Source: Alphaproteobacteria bacterium (GTDB lineage: Bacteria; Pseudomonadota; Alphaproteobacteria; Micavibrionales; UBA2020). Taken from it: a stretch of 36,401 bases of DNA. Positions within the stretch are counted from its first letter, which is position 1. Each line of letters opens with the position of its first letter. The notes beneath the pieces are model-generated. The model saw only the letters and a list, made by a program, of their open reading frames with translations, was not told the DNA's origin and ran no database searches. The DNA is taken from NCBI GenBank assembly GCA_027483355.1, contig JAIXUW010000156.1:1-36401 (forward strand), written 5' to 3'. This document shows, piece by piece, positions 1 to 6,850 of this stretch. The position numbers were made by a program, and so were the translations under genes.

Positions 1-32
1 CTGCGGGGAAATCTGATCCAGTCTTTGCCCAT
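1..32 (-). CDS. N-terminus of a protein, probably homogentisate 1,2-dioxygenase (partial)
   Basis: Only the first ten codons are inside the window; they read MGKDWIRFPR and run off the left edge. An AAGGAG ribosome-binding site lies just upstream and overlaps the stop codon of hppD (TAAGGAG), so the two genes are almost certainly translated from one message. HppD makes homogentisate, and homogentisate dioxygenase is the next enzyme of tyrosine catabolism and a frequent neighbour. The W-I-x-F/I-P-R start also resembles the N-terminus of one homogentisate dioxygenase type, from memory. That a gene starts here is well supported; its identity is inferred from context and a very short peptide. Confidence 0.5.
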   Translation of the reverse strand, partial: MGKDWIRFPR

Positions 33-43
33 CGGCGCTCTCC

Positions 44-1096
44 TTATTTCAAAACGCCGCGACGGATCTGGTCTTCTTCCAAAGCTTCGAAGAGTGCCTG
101 GAAATTGCCCTCGCCAAAGCCTTCGTTGCCTTTACGCTGAATGATCTCGAAGAAGATCGGCCCGATGGCATCCTTGGTAAAGATCTGCAGCAGCAGGCCT
201 TGCCCCTTGGTGGGGGCACCGTCGATGAGGATATTGAGGTCTTTCATCTGTGCCACATCTTCGCCGTGGTCGCCGAGGCGCGTGTCGATTTTCTCGTAAT
301 AGGTCTCGATGGTTTCCTGGAAGCCCAGACCGGTACCATTCAGGCCTTCAACCGTTTTGTAGATATCATCAGTACCCAGGGCGATATGTTGAATACCTTC
401 GCCGTTATAGCGTTTGATGAATTCCTCGATCTGCGATTTATCGTCGGAAGATTCATTGATTGGGATGCGGATTTTACCGCAGGGGCTGGTCATTGCCTTT
501 GACTTCAGGCCCGTCAACTTACCTTCGATATCAAAGTACCGCACTTCGCGGAAGTTAAAGATATCGGTGTAGAAATTGGCCCAGGTCTCCATCTGGCCAC
601 GCTTAACGTTATGCGTCAGGTGGTCGACATAGGTAAGGCCGGCGCGGTTGGATGGCTTGTCACCGTTAAAATCAAAATCGACTTCGTAAATGCTGCCCTT
701 ATCACCAAAGCGATCCACCAGATAAAGAGCCGATCCGCCAATACCCTGAATGGCGGGGATCTCCATCTCGCCGCGCCCCTGTTTGGTGACATAGGGCTTG
801 GCACCTTTGGACAGGGCTACGTCATAGGCACGCTTGGCGTCCTTGACACGGAAGGCCATGGCATTGGCACCCCCGCCGCCACGCTCGGCTGCGAAGGCCA
901 TGGCTTCGGGTTCTTCGTTGAGGATGAAATTGATCTTGCCCTGTTGCCACAAGGTGACTTTTTTCGATTTGTGGTTGGCGGTATGGGTGAAGCCTAACTG
1001 ACGGAAAAGGTCTTTCAGCCTTTCGGGTTCGTGGTGGCAATATTCGACAAACTCAAAGCCATCGGTACCCAGCGGGTTGTCAAACAGGTCGGCCAT
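44..1096 (-). CDS. hppD: 4-hydroxyphenylpyruvate dioxygenase
   Basis: This 350-residue protein converts 4-hydroxyphenylpyruvate and O2 to homogentisate in cytosolic tyrosine catabolism. It has the two vicinal-oxygen-chelate halves of the family, N-terminal about residues 10-145 and C-terminal about 153-340. The three iron ligands are visible: His159 in DHLTHN, His237 in GIQHIAL and Glu317 in FFEIIQRKG, the last followed by the usual Gly-rich tail (GNEGFGEGNF). Length is normal for bacterial HppD (about 350-360). The ATG at 1096 precedes the conserved F-E-F-V-E-Y segment. The downstream gene begins 11 bases after the stop, which suggests a tyrosine degradation operon. The divergent metF starts about 150 bases away. 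Identification is secure. Confidence 0.96.
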   Translation of the reverse strand: MADLFDNPLGTDGFEFVEYCHHEPERLKDLFRQLGFTHTANHKSKKVTLWQQGKINFILNEEPEAMAFAAERGGGGANAMAFRVKDAKRAYDVALSKGAKPYVTKQGRGEMEIPAIQGIGGSALYLVDRFGDKGSIYEVDFDFNGDKPSNRAGLTYVDHLTHNVKRGQMETWANFYTDIFNFREVRYFDIEGKLTGLKSKAMTSPCGKIRIPINESSDDKSQIEEFIKRYNGEGIQHIALGTDDIYKTVEGLNGTGLGFQETIETYYEKIDTRLGDHGEDVAQMKDLNILIDGAPTKGQGLLLQIFTKDAIGPIFFEIIQRKGNEGFGEGNFQALFEALEEDQIRRGVLK

Positions 1097-1246
1097 GGTG
1101 GTAATCCCCTCTATATAGATGATGCATTGCTAATAAGTATCGGGTCTTTCCGCTTGTATTTCAAGCCGGGCGAACGCGTTGACGCGGCGCAAAAAGACGC
1201 TAGAATAGCGGCCTTAGTTTACCGATTACCCAAAGTGAGCCTGGTT

Positions 1247-2140
1247 ATGTCGCCCCGTCACGAAATGTCGCTGCCCGTTATTGCCCCCGATGCCTGCGAT
1301 ATCAACGTCAGCTTTGAATTTTTCCCGCCAAAAACCGAAAAGATGGAAGAGGCGCTGTGGGAGTCGTTGGCTTTGCTAGGCCCGCTCAAGCCCAAATTTG
1401 TTTCGGTCACTTACGGCGCGGGTGGATCGACGCGGGCGCGTACCCATGAAATTGTCACCCATATTCGCGAGCGTGCCGGGCTTGATGTCGCCGCCCACCT
1501 GACTTGCATTGATACCAGCCGGGCCGAGCTAACCGAAATCGCCGAGGCCTATTGGCAGGCCGGTGTGCGCCACATCGTGGCCCTGCGCGGTGACCGGCAA
1601 AAGCATGGCGGTGCCGTTTCGGGCGAAGTGCCCTATGCCAGTGATCTGGTGCGCTTGCTCAAAGAAGTGGCGCCTTTTGAAATCAGCGTGGCGGGTTATC
1701 CTGAAATGCACCCAGAGGCTGCGAGCGCCGAGGCGGATCTCGATAACCTCAAGCGCAAAGTCGATAACGGGGCCGACCGGGTGATCACCCAGTTTTTTAT
1801 GGAGCCCGCAACGTTTTTGCGTTTCCGTGACCGCGCCGCCGATGCAGGTATTACCGTCCCTATCCTGCCGGGGATTCTGCCGATCAGTAATTTTGCCCGT
1901 GCCGTCGAATTTGCCAAGATGTGTGGCGCCCAAGTACCTGGGTGGATGCAGACGCTGTTTAACGGGCTGGATGATCAACCGCAAACAAGGCAATTGGTGG
2001 CAGCGACGGTGGCGGCCGAGCAATGCCGCGTTTTATACGATAACGGCGTGCGCGATTTTCATTTCTACACGCTTAATCGCGCCGAGCTTGCCCAGGCGAT
2101 CTGCCATATGCTGGGGCTGCGCGCCCAATACCTGTCATAG
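1247..2140 (+). CDS. metF: 5,10-methylenetetrahydrofolate reductase
   Basis: MetF reduces 5,10-methylene-THF to 5-methyl-THF, the methyl donor for methionine synthesis, using a bound flavin. From the ATG at 1247 it is 297 residues, matching the family (about 296). SFEFFPPK at residues 22-29 carries the catalytic Glu24, and LRGD at 113-116 carries the Asp that tunes FAD (Asp120 in E. coli). Further conserved blocks are VTYGAGGSTR near 54, AHLTC near 83 and the QFF segment near 182. The reading frame is open back to 1031, but that would overlap hppD and add unconserved residues. GTG 1235 and ATG 1265 are alternative starts; no ribosome-binding site decides. The stop overlaps the converging gene by 6 bases. 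Confidence 0.95.
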   Translation: MSPRHEMSLPVIAPDACDINVSFEFFPPKTEKMEEALWESLALLGPLKPKFVSVTYGAGGSTRARTHEIVTHIRERAGLDVAAHLTCIDTSRAELTEIAEAYWQAGVRHIVALRGDRQKHGGAVSGEVPYASDLVRLLKEVAPFEISVAGYPEMHPEAASAEADLDNLKRKVDNGADRVITQFFMEPATFLRFRDRAADAGITVPILPGILPISNFARAVEFAKMCGAQVPGWMQTLFNGLDDQPQTRQLVAATVAAEQCRVLYDNGVRDFHFYTLNRAELAQAICHMLGLRAQYLS

Positions 2141-3247
2141 TTTTGGCGGCGGTGCTGCCTTGGCCGGCGCAATCATCAAATTGCGCTGTTGCCGGTAACG
2201 CGTCACAAAGGTGGCGATGGTGCCGGGCAATACCGGCGCGCCGCCCTGAATGATCATTTCCTGCAAAGCCACATAGCCTTCGTCGCCCTTGGGCGGCTGG
2301 GGTAGCTTTTTGGCCAGATCAGTGTAGAGCGCCATGGCTTGGTTGGCGCATTTTTTGAATTGAGCTTCAAGGTCGTCGAATTGCGCAGGGCTGCGGCGCA
2401 GCTGATCGTAGATGCCTTGCGCGTGCATCACCTGAATGACGATGCCGCATTCATCGGCCATTTTCTCAAAGGCGCTGACGTCCATGCCATAGGCGGCAAT
2501 CTGGCGCAGCTGGTTGCGCGCCTGGACCAGTTCTTTTTCAGCAGTGGCGATGTGGACGGGGGCGGCAGGTGACAGGTGGGCCGCTGCATAGGCCGCCAGT
2601 GCCGCATTCATTTTGTCAATCCGGCCGACAAAACCATCCATCAGGTTCAGCACGCGCAAACCGGCTAATTCGCTGCCCTGCTGCTTGCCAATTGCGCGGC
2701 GATTAAAGGCATCAAAAAGAAACAGCGTGTCGGGCAAGCGCCGGGCCAGCGGCACGGGGCCGAATTCTTCAAGCGGGCGTTCCAGATGACGATCAGCGGC
2801 ATCAAGGGCTGCCTGGTCAAACGTGGCGCCTTCCGGCACCAGACCGGGGCCGGGGCGGGCGTGAGGCTTGCCGTCGATATCGAAAACATAGCCTTCACGC
2901 TCGGCAAAAGCGCGGAAATGGTTAAAACGCAGGGCCGCCGCGTTGGGGAAGAGGGGGCTATACAATGTCGGCTGCTTGTGGTTTTCGCCCTCGTGCCGTG
3001 CCAGAAGGGCCAGGGCCCTGGCAAAGGGCAGGCGATGGTCGAGTATACCGGTGGTGATATACGACTTGCCGTCCTGGCTGCTTTCGGTCACCACATATTG
3101 CCGCACCGTCCAGCTGTCGGCCTGGGGGTGGTCGCGATAGGCCTCGTAATAGAGATATTGCGCCCGGCCCACCAACGGGTCTTTGCGGGCAAAGCCTTCC
3201 GTGCGGCAACGGGTGCCGAAAAGGGGGGTGAGCGCGGGGTGAGGCAT
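2135..3247 (-). CDS. Hypothetical protein, 370 residues
   Basis: I do not recognise this protein. It has no signal peptide, no membrane segment and no obvious nucleotide-binding motif, so it is probably a soluble cytoplasmic protein. The N-terminal half is mixed and rich in aromatic and charged residues (QYLYYEAYRDHPQAD near 30, FNHFRAFAEREGYVFDIDG near 108). The C-terminal half looks mainly helical and ends in a low-complexity Ala/Pro/Lys tail. Codon use matches the neighbours and the frame is open for over 1.1 kb, so it is very likely real. The start at 3247 is an ATG with only a weak upstream purine stretch. It converges on metF, sharing 6 bases with the stop codons interlocked, so no separate terminator fits between them. 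Confidence 0.75.
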   Translation of the reverse strand: MPHPALTPLFGTRCRTEGFARKDPLVGRAQYLYYEAYRDHPQADSWTVRQYVVTESSQDGKSYITTGILDHRLPFARALALLARHEGENHKQPTLYSPLFPNAAALRFNHFRAFAEREGYVFDIDGKPHARPGPGLVPEGATFDQAALDAADRHLERPLEEFGPVPLARRLPDTLFLFDAFNRRAIGKQQGSELAGLRVLNLMDGFVGRIDKMNAALAAYAAAHLSPAAPVHIATAEKELVQARNQLRQIAAYGMDVSAFEKMADECGIVIQVMHAQGIYDQLRRSPAQFDDLEAQFKKCANQAMALYTDLAKKLPQPPKGDEGYVALQEMIIQGGAPVLPGTIATFVTRYRQQRNLMIAPAKAAPPPKL

Positions 3248-3361
3248 ATAAAACCCAAGACAAAACGAAAAACAGTCAGAAAACTATCATTTTTCTCTCT
3301 CAACGACAAATTATATTCAAATCAACAGGATGCAGTGTAATTTTATTACTTTAGCAATTTT

Positions 3362-3392
3362 TTGCGGAAAACAGGGCTAAGTCATCTACAAT
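3362..3392 (+). promoter_or_regulatory. Possible sigma-70-type promoter for the 3426 gene
   Basis: TTGCGG at 3362-3367 and TACAAT at 3387-3392 are separated by 19 bases and sit 33 bases upstream of the ATG at 3426. The -10 is good; the -35 and the long spacer are not ideal. A GGAG ribosome-binding site follows. Confidence 0.35.
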
Positions 3393-3425
3393 AGAGATAT
3401 CACCCCCCTTTCTGGAGCGCTTGCC

Positions 3426-3767
3426 ATGACCGACGACAGCCTGCCGCCCCCGCCGCCCACCGATCAGGATCCGACAGGCGAAAAAAGCGCCGTCATCACG
3501 GTCAATTTCAAAGAAGGCACCATTCTCAACAAGGTGCAATTCGAAAGCGAAGGGGGTATCCCCAAGTTTTTGCGCGACCTGGCCAAATTTTCCCGTCAAA
3601 ACAAAGTGAAGTCGGTCGTTGTGATGACGATAGATGAAGACAACTATGTCGACTGGGTCCACATTGCCGACAGCGAATACCACCTGGCTTTGGCGGCGCT
3701 TTGTATTGACGACATCCGCGATGACCTCAAAGCCGTTATTTTTGACGACGGCGAAGAAGATACTTAA
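3426..3767 (+). CDS. Hypothetical protein, 113 residues
   Basis: A small acidic protein of unknown function. It opens with a proline-rich, disordered stretch (residues 1-20, including six consecutive prolines) and continues into a compact domain with alternating hydrophobic strands (AVITVNF, VKSVVVMTID) and a helix around residues 84-100. It ends in an acidic DDGEEDT tail. There is no signal peptide or membrane segment. A GGAG lies upstream of the ATG, and a plausible -10 (TACAAT) is about 35 bases upstream. It stands alone on the plus strand and converges with the ELM1-like gene 11 bases downstream. Homology is not recognised; coding is supported by the ribosome-binding site and composition. 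Confidence 0.75.
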   Translation: MTDDSLPPPPPTDQDPTGEKSAVITVNFKEGTILNKVQFESEGGIPKFLRDLAKFSRQNKVKSVVVMTIDEDNYVDWVHIADSEYHLALAALCIDDIRDDLKAVIFDDGEEDT

Positions 3768-3778
3768 AAAACAGTTTC

Positions 3779-4756
3779 TTAACGCATTTTCTTTTTATTG
3801 TAATGCCGCACGATCGCGGCGGCAATCTTCTGCGTGGCGTCGACCGGCTGTATTCTTTGCGTCTTGAAAGGCGCGTCGGGGTCTTTGTGCAGGGGTTTGA
3901 TAAATCCCTTGCGCCGCAATGCCGTGTGCAGCGGAATAATACCGCCATCGTCGCTGTAAATCGTTTTGCCGGTAAACAGGGCCTCGGAAAGCATCGAGGT
4001 CGAGCCACAACCCAAAACCAGGTAATCTGCCTCTTGCAACAGCCCCAGGTACGGATTGTAAACCGGCGGCTTTTTTACCGCTTCGGCGTAGTCGAATATT
4101 TCAATGGTGATTTTATCTGCCATTCCCCATTCTTGCGCCAGAGCCTGCATTTTCTCCGCCAAGCCCGCCGGATGACCGGCCGGGGTACTGTGATACGAAC
4201 AGATAAAAAAAGTCAGCCGGCCATGGTGTTTCGCCTTGGCAAGCAGGTTCTTGCCGGTGGCGTCCAGATCTGCCGGATTGGTCATCAAATAGGCGACCAG
4301 TTCGCCCGTTACCTGGGGGTGCTTTTGCCGAAACGCGGCGCCGTGCGATTGCAGCGTCTCCGCTGTCAGGTGATGCGGCACCAGGCCAAGGCACGATTTG
4401 ACCTTGAATTCACGCCGCACGGTTTCATTGTTACGCGAAATCTGCAAAGGCACTTGCTTGAGATTATAGTCCGCCCAGGCGTCACGGCTTAAAAGAATGT
4501 CGGGTGTGCCGTGCTGCTGGCAATAGGCCTCAAAGCGTTGCGCATAGGGCAGTTCAGGATAAAGCGTTTCCAATTCCGGCGCCGTCAGATGCGTAAATTC
4601 ACCTTGCGTCAGCGCGGCGATATTGCGGCCAATACCCAGATAGCCATGCAGATCGCCCCGGGCGGCCATATCTTTGTTAAATACCATGACCCGCGGCGGG
4701 GGAGCCACCGCTTGCGTATTAAAGATTTGTTTGAATAAGCCAATGACAGGCAACAC
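3779..4756 (-). CDS. ELM1-like (mitochondrial-fission ELM1 family) protein, divergent
   Basis: This 325-residue protein has a C-terminal third that aligns by eye with the ELM1-family protein at 20252-21223. NPY at residues 234-236 is followed by hydrophobic strands, then STSMLSEALFTGKTIYSDD (252-270) against SVSMTSEALATGKPVY, and RRKGFIKPL against LLQEQGFTRPF. The family has a glycosyltransferase-B-like fold with unknown activity in bacteria and is often found near lipid-A or envelope genes. The N-terminal half is much less conserved; a GDLHGYLGIGRNIA segment (34-47) may be a relic of the G-T-E-N-Q-x-L-G-L-A motif. The start is GTG or the adjacent TTG near 4756, behind AAAGAG. Function is inferred from C-terminal similarity only. 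Confidence 0.65.
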   Translation of the reverse strand: MLPVIGLFKQIFNTQAVAPPPRVMVFNKDMAARGDLHGYLGIGRNIAALTQGEFTHLTAPELETLYPELPYAQRFEAYCQQHGTPDILLSRDAWADYNLKQVPLQISRNNETVRREFKVKSCLGLVPHHLTAETLQSHGAAFRQKHPQVTGELVAYLMTNPADLDATGKNLLAKAKHHGRLTFFICSYHSTPAGHPAGLAEKMQALAQEWGMADKITIEIFDYAEAVKKPPVYNPYLGLLQEADYLVLGCGSTSMLSEALFTGKTIYSDDGGIIPLHTALRRKGFIKPLHKDPDAPFKTQRIQPVDATQKIAAAIVRHYNKKKMR

Positions 4757-4817
4757 GTTTTTCTCTTTGACTAAAAATGAGCAAGCCTAATATATTATGA
4801 AAATAAATGAATGTCAA

Positions 4818-4846
4818 TTGACTCTTTTTCCCAGCCAAGGCATAAA
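4818..4846 (+). promoter_or_regulatory. Promoter of tRNA-Met
   Basis: TTGACT (4818-4823), a 17-base spacer and CATAAA (4841-4846) end 13 bases before the first tRNA base. Spacing and distance fit a sigma-70-type tRNA promoter. Confidence 0.6.
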
Positions 4847-4859
4847 TCCACCACCCTGT

Positions 4860-4934
4860 GGCGGGGTAGCTCAGTGGTAGAGCAGAGGAATCATAATCCT
4901 TTGGTCGGGGGTTCAAATCCCTCCCTCGCTACCA
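4860..4934 (+). tRNA. tRNA-Met (CAT), elongator
   Basis: The full cloverleaf can be folded. The acceptor stem GGCGGGG pairs with CCTCGCT through two G-U pairs. The D arm is GCTC/GAGC, the anticodon stem GAGGA/TCCTT with loop ATCATAA, and the T arm GGGGG/CCCTC with loop TTCAAAT. The discriminator is A and the CCA is encoded (4932-4934). The anticodon is CAT. The anticodon stem lacks the three G-C pairs and the 1:72 mismatch of initiator tRNA, and pairs 4:69 and 5:68 are G-C and G-U, not the C-G pairs read by the lysidine enzyme TilS. It is therefore elongator Met rather than fMet or Ile2. Confidence 0.93.
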
Positions 4935-4951
4935 ATGCTTATCTAAGCGTT
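4934..4951 (+). terminator. Weak hairpin after tRNA-Met
   Basis: AATGCTT / AAGCGTT form a 7-base-pair stem (one G-U) with an ATCT loop directly after the CCA, followed by TGATATT. The T-run is poor, so this could be a weak terminator or a 3'-processing signal. Confidence 0.35.
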
Positions 4952-5099
4952 TGATATTAAAAAACTCCCTGAAACTAAAGGCTTCATTCTTCTGCGCTGT
5001 AGCACAAACATGTTACACATTCGCGTTAAAAGACTTGCCTGAAAAATCCTCAGGTATGCTCGGATGGAAGGTCAGGATGGGGTGCAGGTCACGCTGACA

Positions 5100-5128
5100 T
5101 TGTAGGCCTGCGGGTATCAGGATAGACT
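5100..5128 (+). promoter_or_regulatory. Possible promoter of the cyclic-nucleotide-binding gene
   Basis: TTGTAG (5100-5105), 17 bases, then TAGACT (5123-5128). It lies 39 bases before the ATG at 5168. Each box matches the sigma-70 consensus only partly. Confidence 0.33.
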
Positions 5129-5167
5129 AGAAGCGACGATGCATACCCTGGGGAGGGATAGTTCGCT

Positions 5168-5695
5168 ATGCCGGCAGCACGTATTTATAAACGCGCCACG
5201 TATTTTCCGGGTCATATCCTGATGACCCAAGGCGAAAATGGCACCACCGCTTATATTATCGAGCGTGGCCGGGTCGAAGTGAACATCCGCGATGTTGTCG
5301 GAAATAAAGTCGTGCTCGCAGATTTAGGGCCAGGCGATATCGTGGGTGAAATGGCCTTGATCACGCAAGAGCCGCGCTCTGCCAATGCGATCGTGCTTGA
5401 AGAAAGTGTTTTGCTGCAGGTGACCTCCAGCGATTTTGCTGAAGGTTTGCGGCGTACCGATGGTACTTTTCAGACACTGGTCACGGTGCTGACTGATCGC
5501 CTGCGTACCACCAACAATACATTTTTGCAGGCGGAATACTCGCTCGAGGCGCTGGAGACGAAAGTGCGCGCAACTATTGAGCATGTCGCCAAGAATATTG
5601 GTGGCACGCAACGAGAAAGCTTTCGCCGTGAAGTCATGCCCGTTTTGACCAATCTTCTCAATATTCTGAAGAAGTATAAAACTTCAAAGCCATAG
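5168..5695 (+). CDS. Stand-alone cyclic nucleotide-binding domain protein
   Basis: This 175-residue protein is a CRP-type cyclic-nucleotide-binding domain without the usual helix-turn-helix. Residues 8-115 form the beta-roll (FPGHILMTQGENGTTAYIIERG is the classic opening). The phosphate-binding cassette reads GDIVGEMALITQEPRSANA (56-74), with GE at 60-61 and the phosphate-contacting Arg70 both present, so cAMP or cGMP binding is likely. Residues 120-175 are helical with no DNA-binding signature, so it is not a transcription factor of the usual kind; it may sense a nucleotide and act through a partner. A GGGAGG lies about 12 bases before the ATG. It converges with and overlaps the receiver-like gene by 38 bases. 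Confidence 0.88.
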   Translation: MPAARIYKRATYFPGHILMTQGENGTTAYIIERGRVEVNIRDVVGNKVVLADLGPGDIVGEMALITQEPRSANAIVLEESVLLQVTSSDFAEGLRRTDGTFQTLVTVLTDRLRTTNNTFLQAEYSLEALETKVRATIEHVAKNIGGTQRESFRREVMPVLTNLLNILKKYKTSKP

Positions 5696-6242
5696 TGTCT
5701 GATCCGTTCACTTTTTTAAGAAGATCAAAACGCGCTTTGCTGGCGTTGAGATGTTCTAACAACCAATTGTATTTAATGGCGCTGGCGTGAAGCGCGTTAT
5801 CCTCATCCTTGCGGATTTCGTCATTCATACTCAAGTGGATGAGTGACGTATTGATCAGGTTCATAAGGTGATGCGGATCGCTTTTTATCTGCCAGAAAGA
5901 AACGCTATAGGCGGCGCCTTCCTGCATGGAAAAATGTATCAGGTCTTCATCATCCCGATCGGTAATAACGATGATAGGGGTGGTCACCAGACGCTTTTTG
6001 AACCGCAGAAAAGCAGATTTGGGGTCATGTCCATTATCACTAAAACAGCAAAGATCAAGGATCCCCATGTGAATGAGCCCGTTGTCCTGACTCGAAAACG
6101 ACTGGGCATCCTCCAGGCTCATAAATTGCCAGACAGCCAGATGTACATCACTTTGTGATAGTTGCGCTTGAATAGCCCGCCCCCCCGAGCGGCTGCCGCT
6201 GATGAGTAAGATATTCATTTTTTGTGTGGGCTTATACATCAT
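5658..6242 (-). CDS. Degenerate response-regulator receiver-domain protein
   Basis: From the ATG at 6242, chosen because GGGAG lies five to seven bases upstream, this is 194 residues. Residues 10-130 follow a receiver (CheY-like) pattern: strand NILLISG, strand GILDL with Asp63 where the phosphoacceptor sits, strand PIIVITDRDDED with Thr94, and a GAAYSVSFWQIK segment with Lys120. The acidic pair that normally follows the first strand is missing (SGSRSGG instead), so metal binding and phosphorylation are doubtful. Residues 135-194 are helical with no recognised output domain. An in-frame upstream ATG at 6287 would add 15 unconserved residues. Its last 38 bases overlap the end of the cyclic-nucleotide-binding gene. 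Receiver assignment rests on pattern, not a database match. Confidence 0.6.
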   Translation of the reverse strand: MMYKPTQKMNILLISGSRSGGRAIQAQLSQSDVHLAVWQFMSLEDAQSFSSQDNGLIHMGILDLCCFSDNGHDPKSAFLRFKKRLVTTPIIVITDRDDEDLIHFSMQEGAAYSVSFWQIKSDPHHLMNLINTSLIHLSMNDEIRKDEDNALHASAIKYNWLLEHLNASKARFDLLKKVNGSDTMALKFYTSSEY

Positions 6243-6291
6243 TTCCACTCCCGATTTATTGCGTGGCGCGGCGTTGTACAATTTCAACTAG

Positions 6292-6787
6292 CTTGATTTT
6301 GGAGTACAGGTATCGCAAGACGCGCAGTATTTTTTTTATAAAGGTAGGAACGCGTTTAACGCTATCGATGTGGGTTGTTCTTCTCTCTTGGCTCAAGAAT
6401 ATTTTGTTGCAAGAGGGGACATCCCCAAGACAGCATCGACTCCATCGTCATTGGCTCGACCATTGTTCTGTCACTGCACGCTCTATCCAGTTCGAATACC
6501 GATCCGATGGAAGGCGTTGTCATCTCTGTCTGTCAGTTTCATGCATTCACCAGTAATAATATCGTACTGGAAAGCATTGTCTTGTCCGGAACGGTGCGCT
6601 GTTTCAATCGTGAAACGTGCCTTGAATTGGAAAAGAGTATTAAACGTATTTCGCAGAGCATCGCGATTATGACTTTAACGACGCCGCCTTGAGTGTAGGT
6701 GCGCGTTATTGGATTAATCTGGTCCAAGGCCGGATGCCTTTACCAAAAAGTCCGATCATCAAAGTTGGTAAAAAAGCCAAACTATAA
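6292..6787 (+). pseudogene. Broken gene of unknown function, two frame changes
   Basis: No single frame explains this stretch, but three consecutive segments look like one protein. From 6292 to about 6435 one frame reads protein-like (YFFYKGRNAFNAIDVG, then LLAQEYFVARGDIPK). From about 6435 to 6655 the next frame continues (DSIDSIVIGSTIVLSLHAL, then NRETCLELEKSIKRISQS). From about 6650 to the TAA at 6785-6787 the third frame finishes (EHRDYDFNDAALSVGARYW, then PLPKSPIIKVGKKAKL). Both steps have the same sense, as expected from loss of one base each time. No ATG, GTG or TTG starts the first segment in frame. It could be a decayed gene, a gene with sequencing deletions, or less likely programmed frameshifting. 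The family is not recognised. Confidence 0.45.
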
Positions 6788-6850
6788 GCCTGCTTGCCAT
6801 TTGCTTCCCATCTCCGGCTCGGCTAGAATCTTCTGGCACGGGGGAAGTCA

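Noticed and set aside
1031-1246. N-terminal extension of metF, or a separate small gene here
   Set aside because: It overlaps hppD on the other strand and adds 72 residues without any MetF similarity; length from 1247 matches the family.
4935-5099. Possible gene between tRNA-Met and the cyclic-nucleotide-binding gene
   Set aside because: No open frame with a start and ribosome-binding site is present; only a weak hairpin and a promoter candidate further on.
6588-6612. GGAAC-N16-CGTG as a third EcfG site
   Set aside because: It lies inside the broken gene, 240 bases from the next start codon, with a mismatch in the second box.
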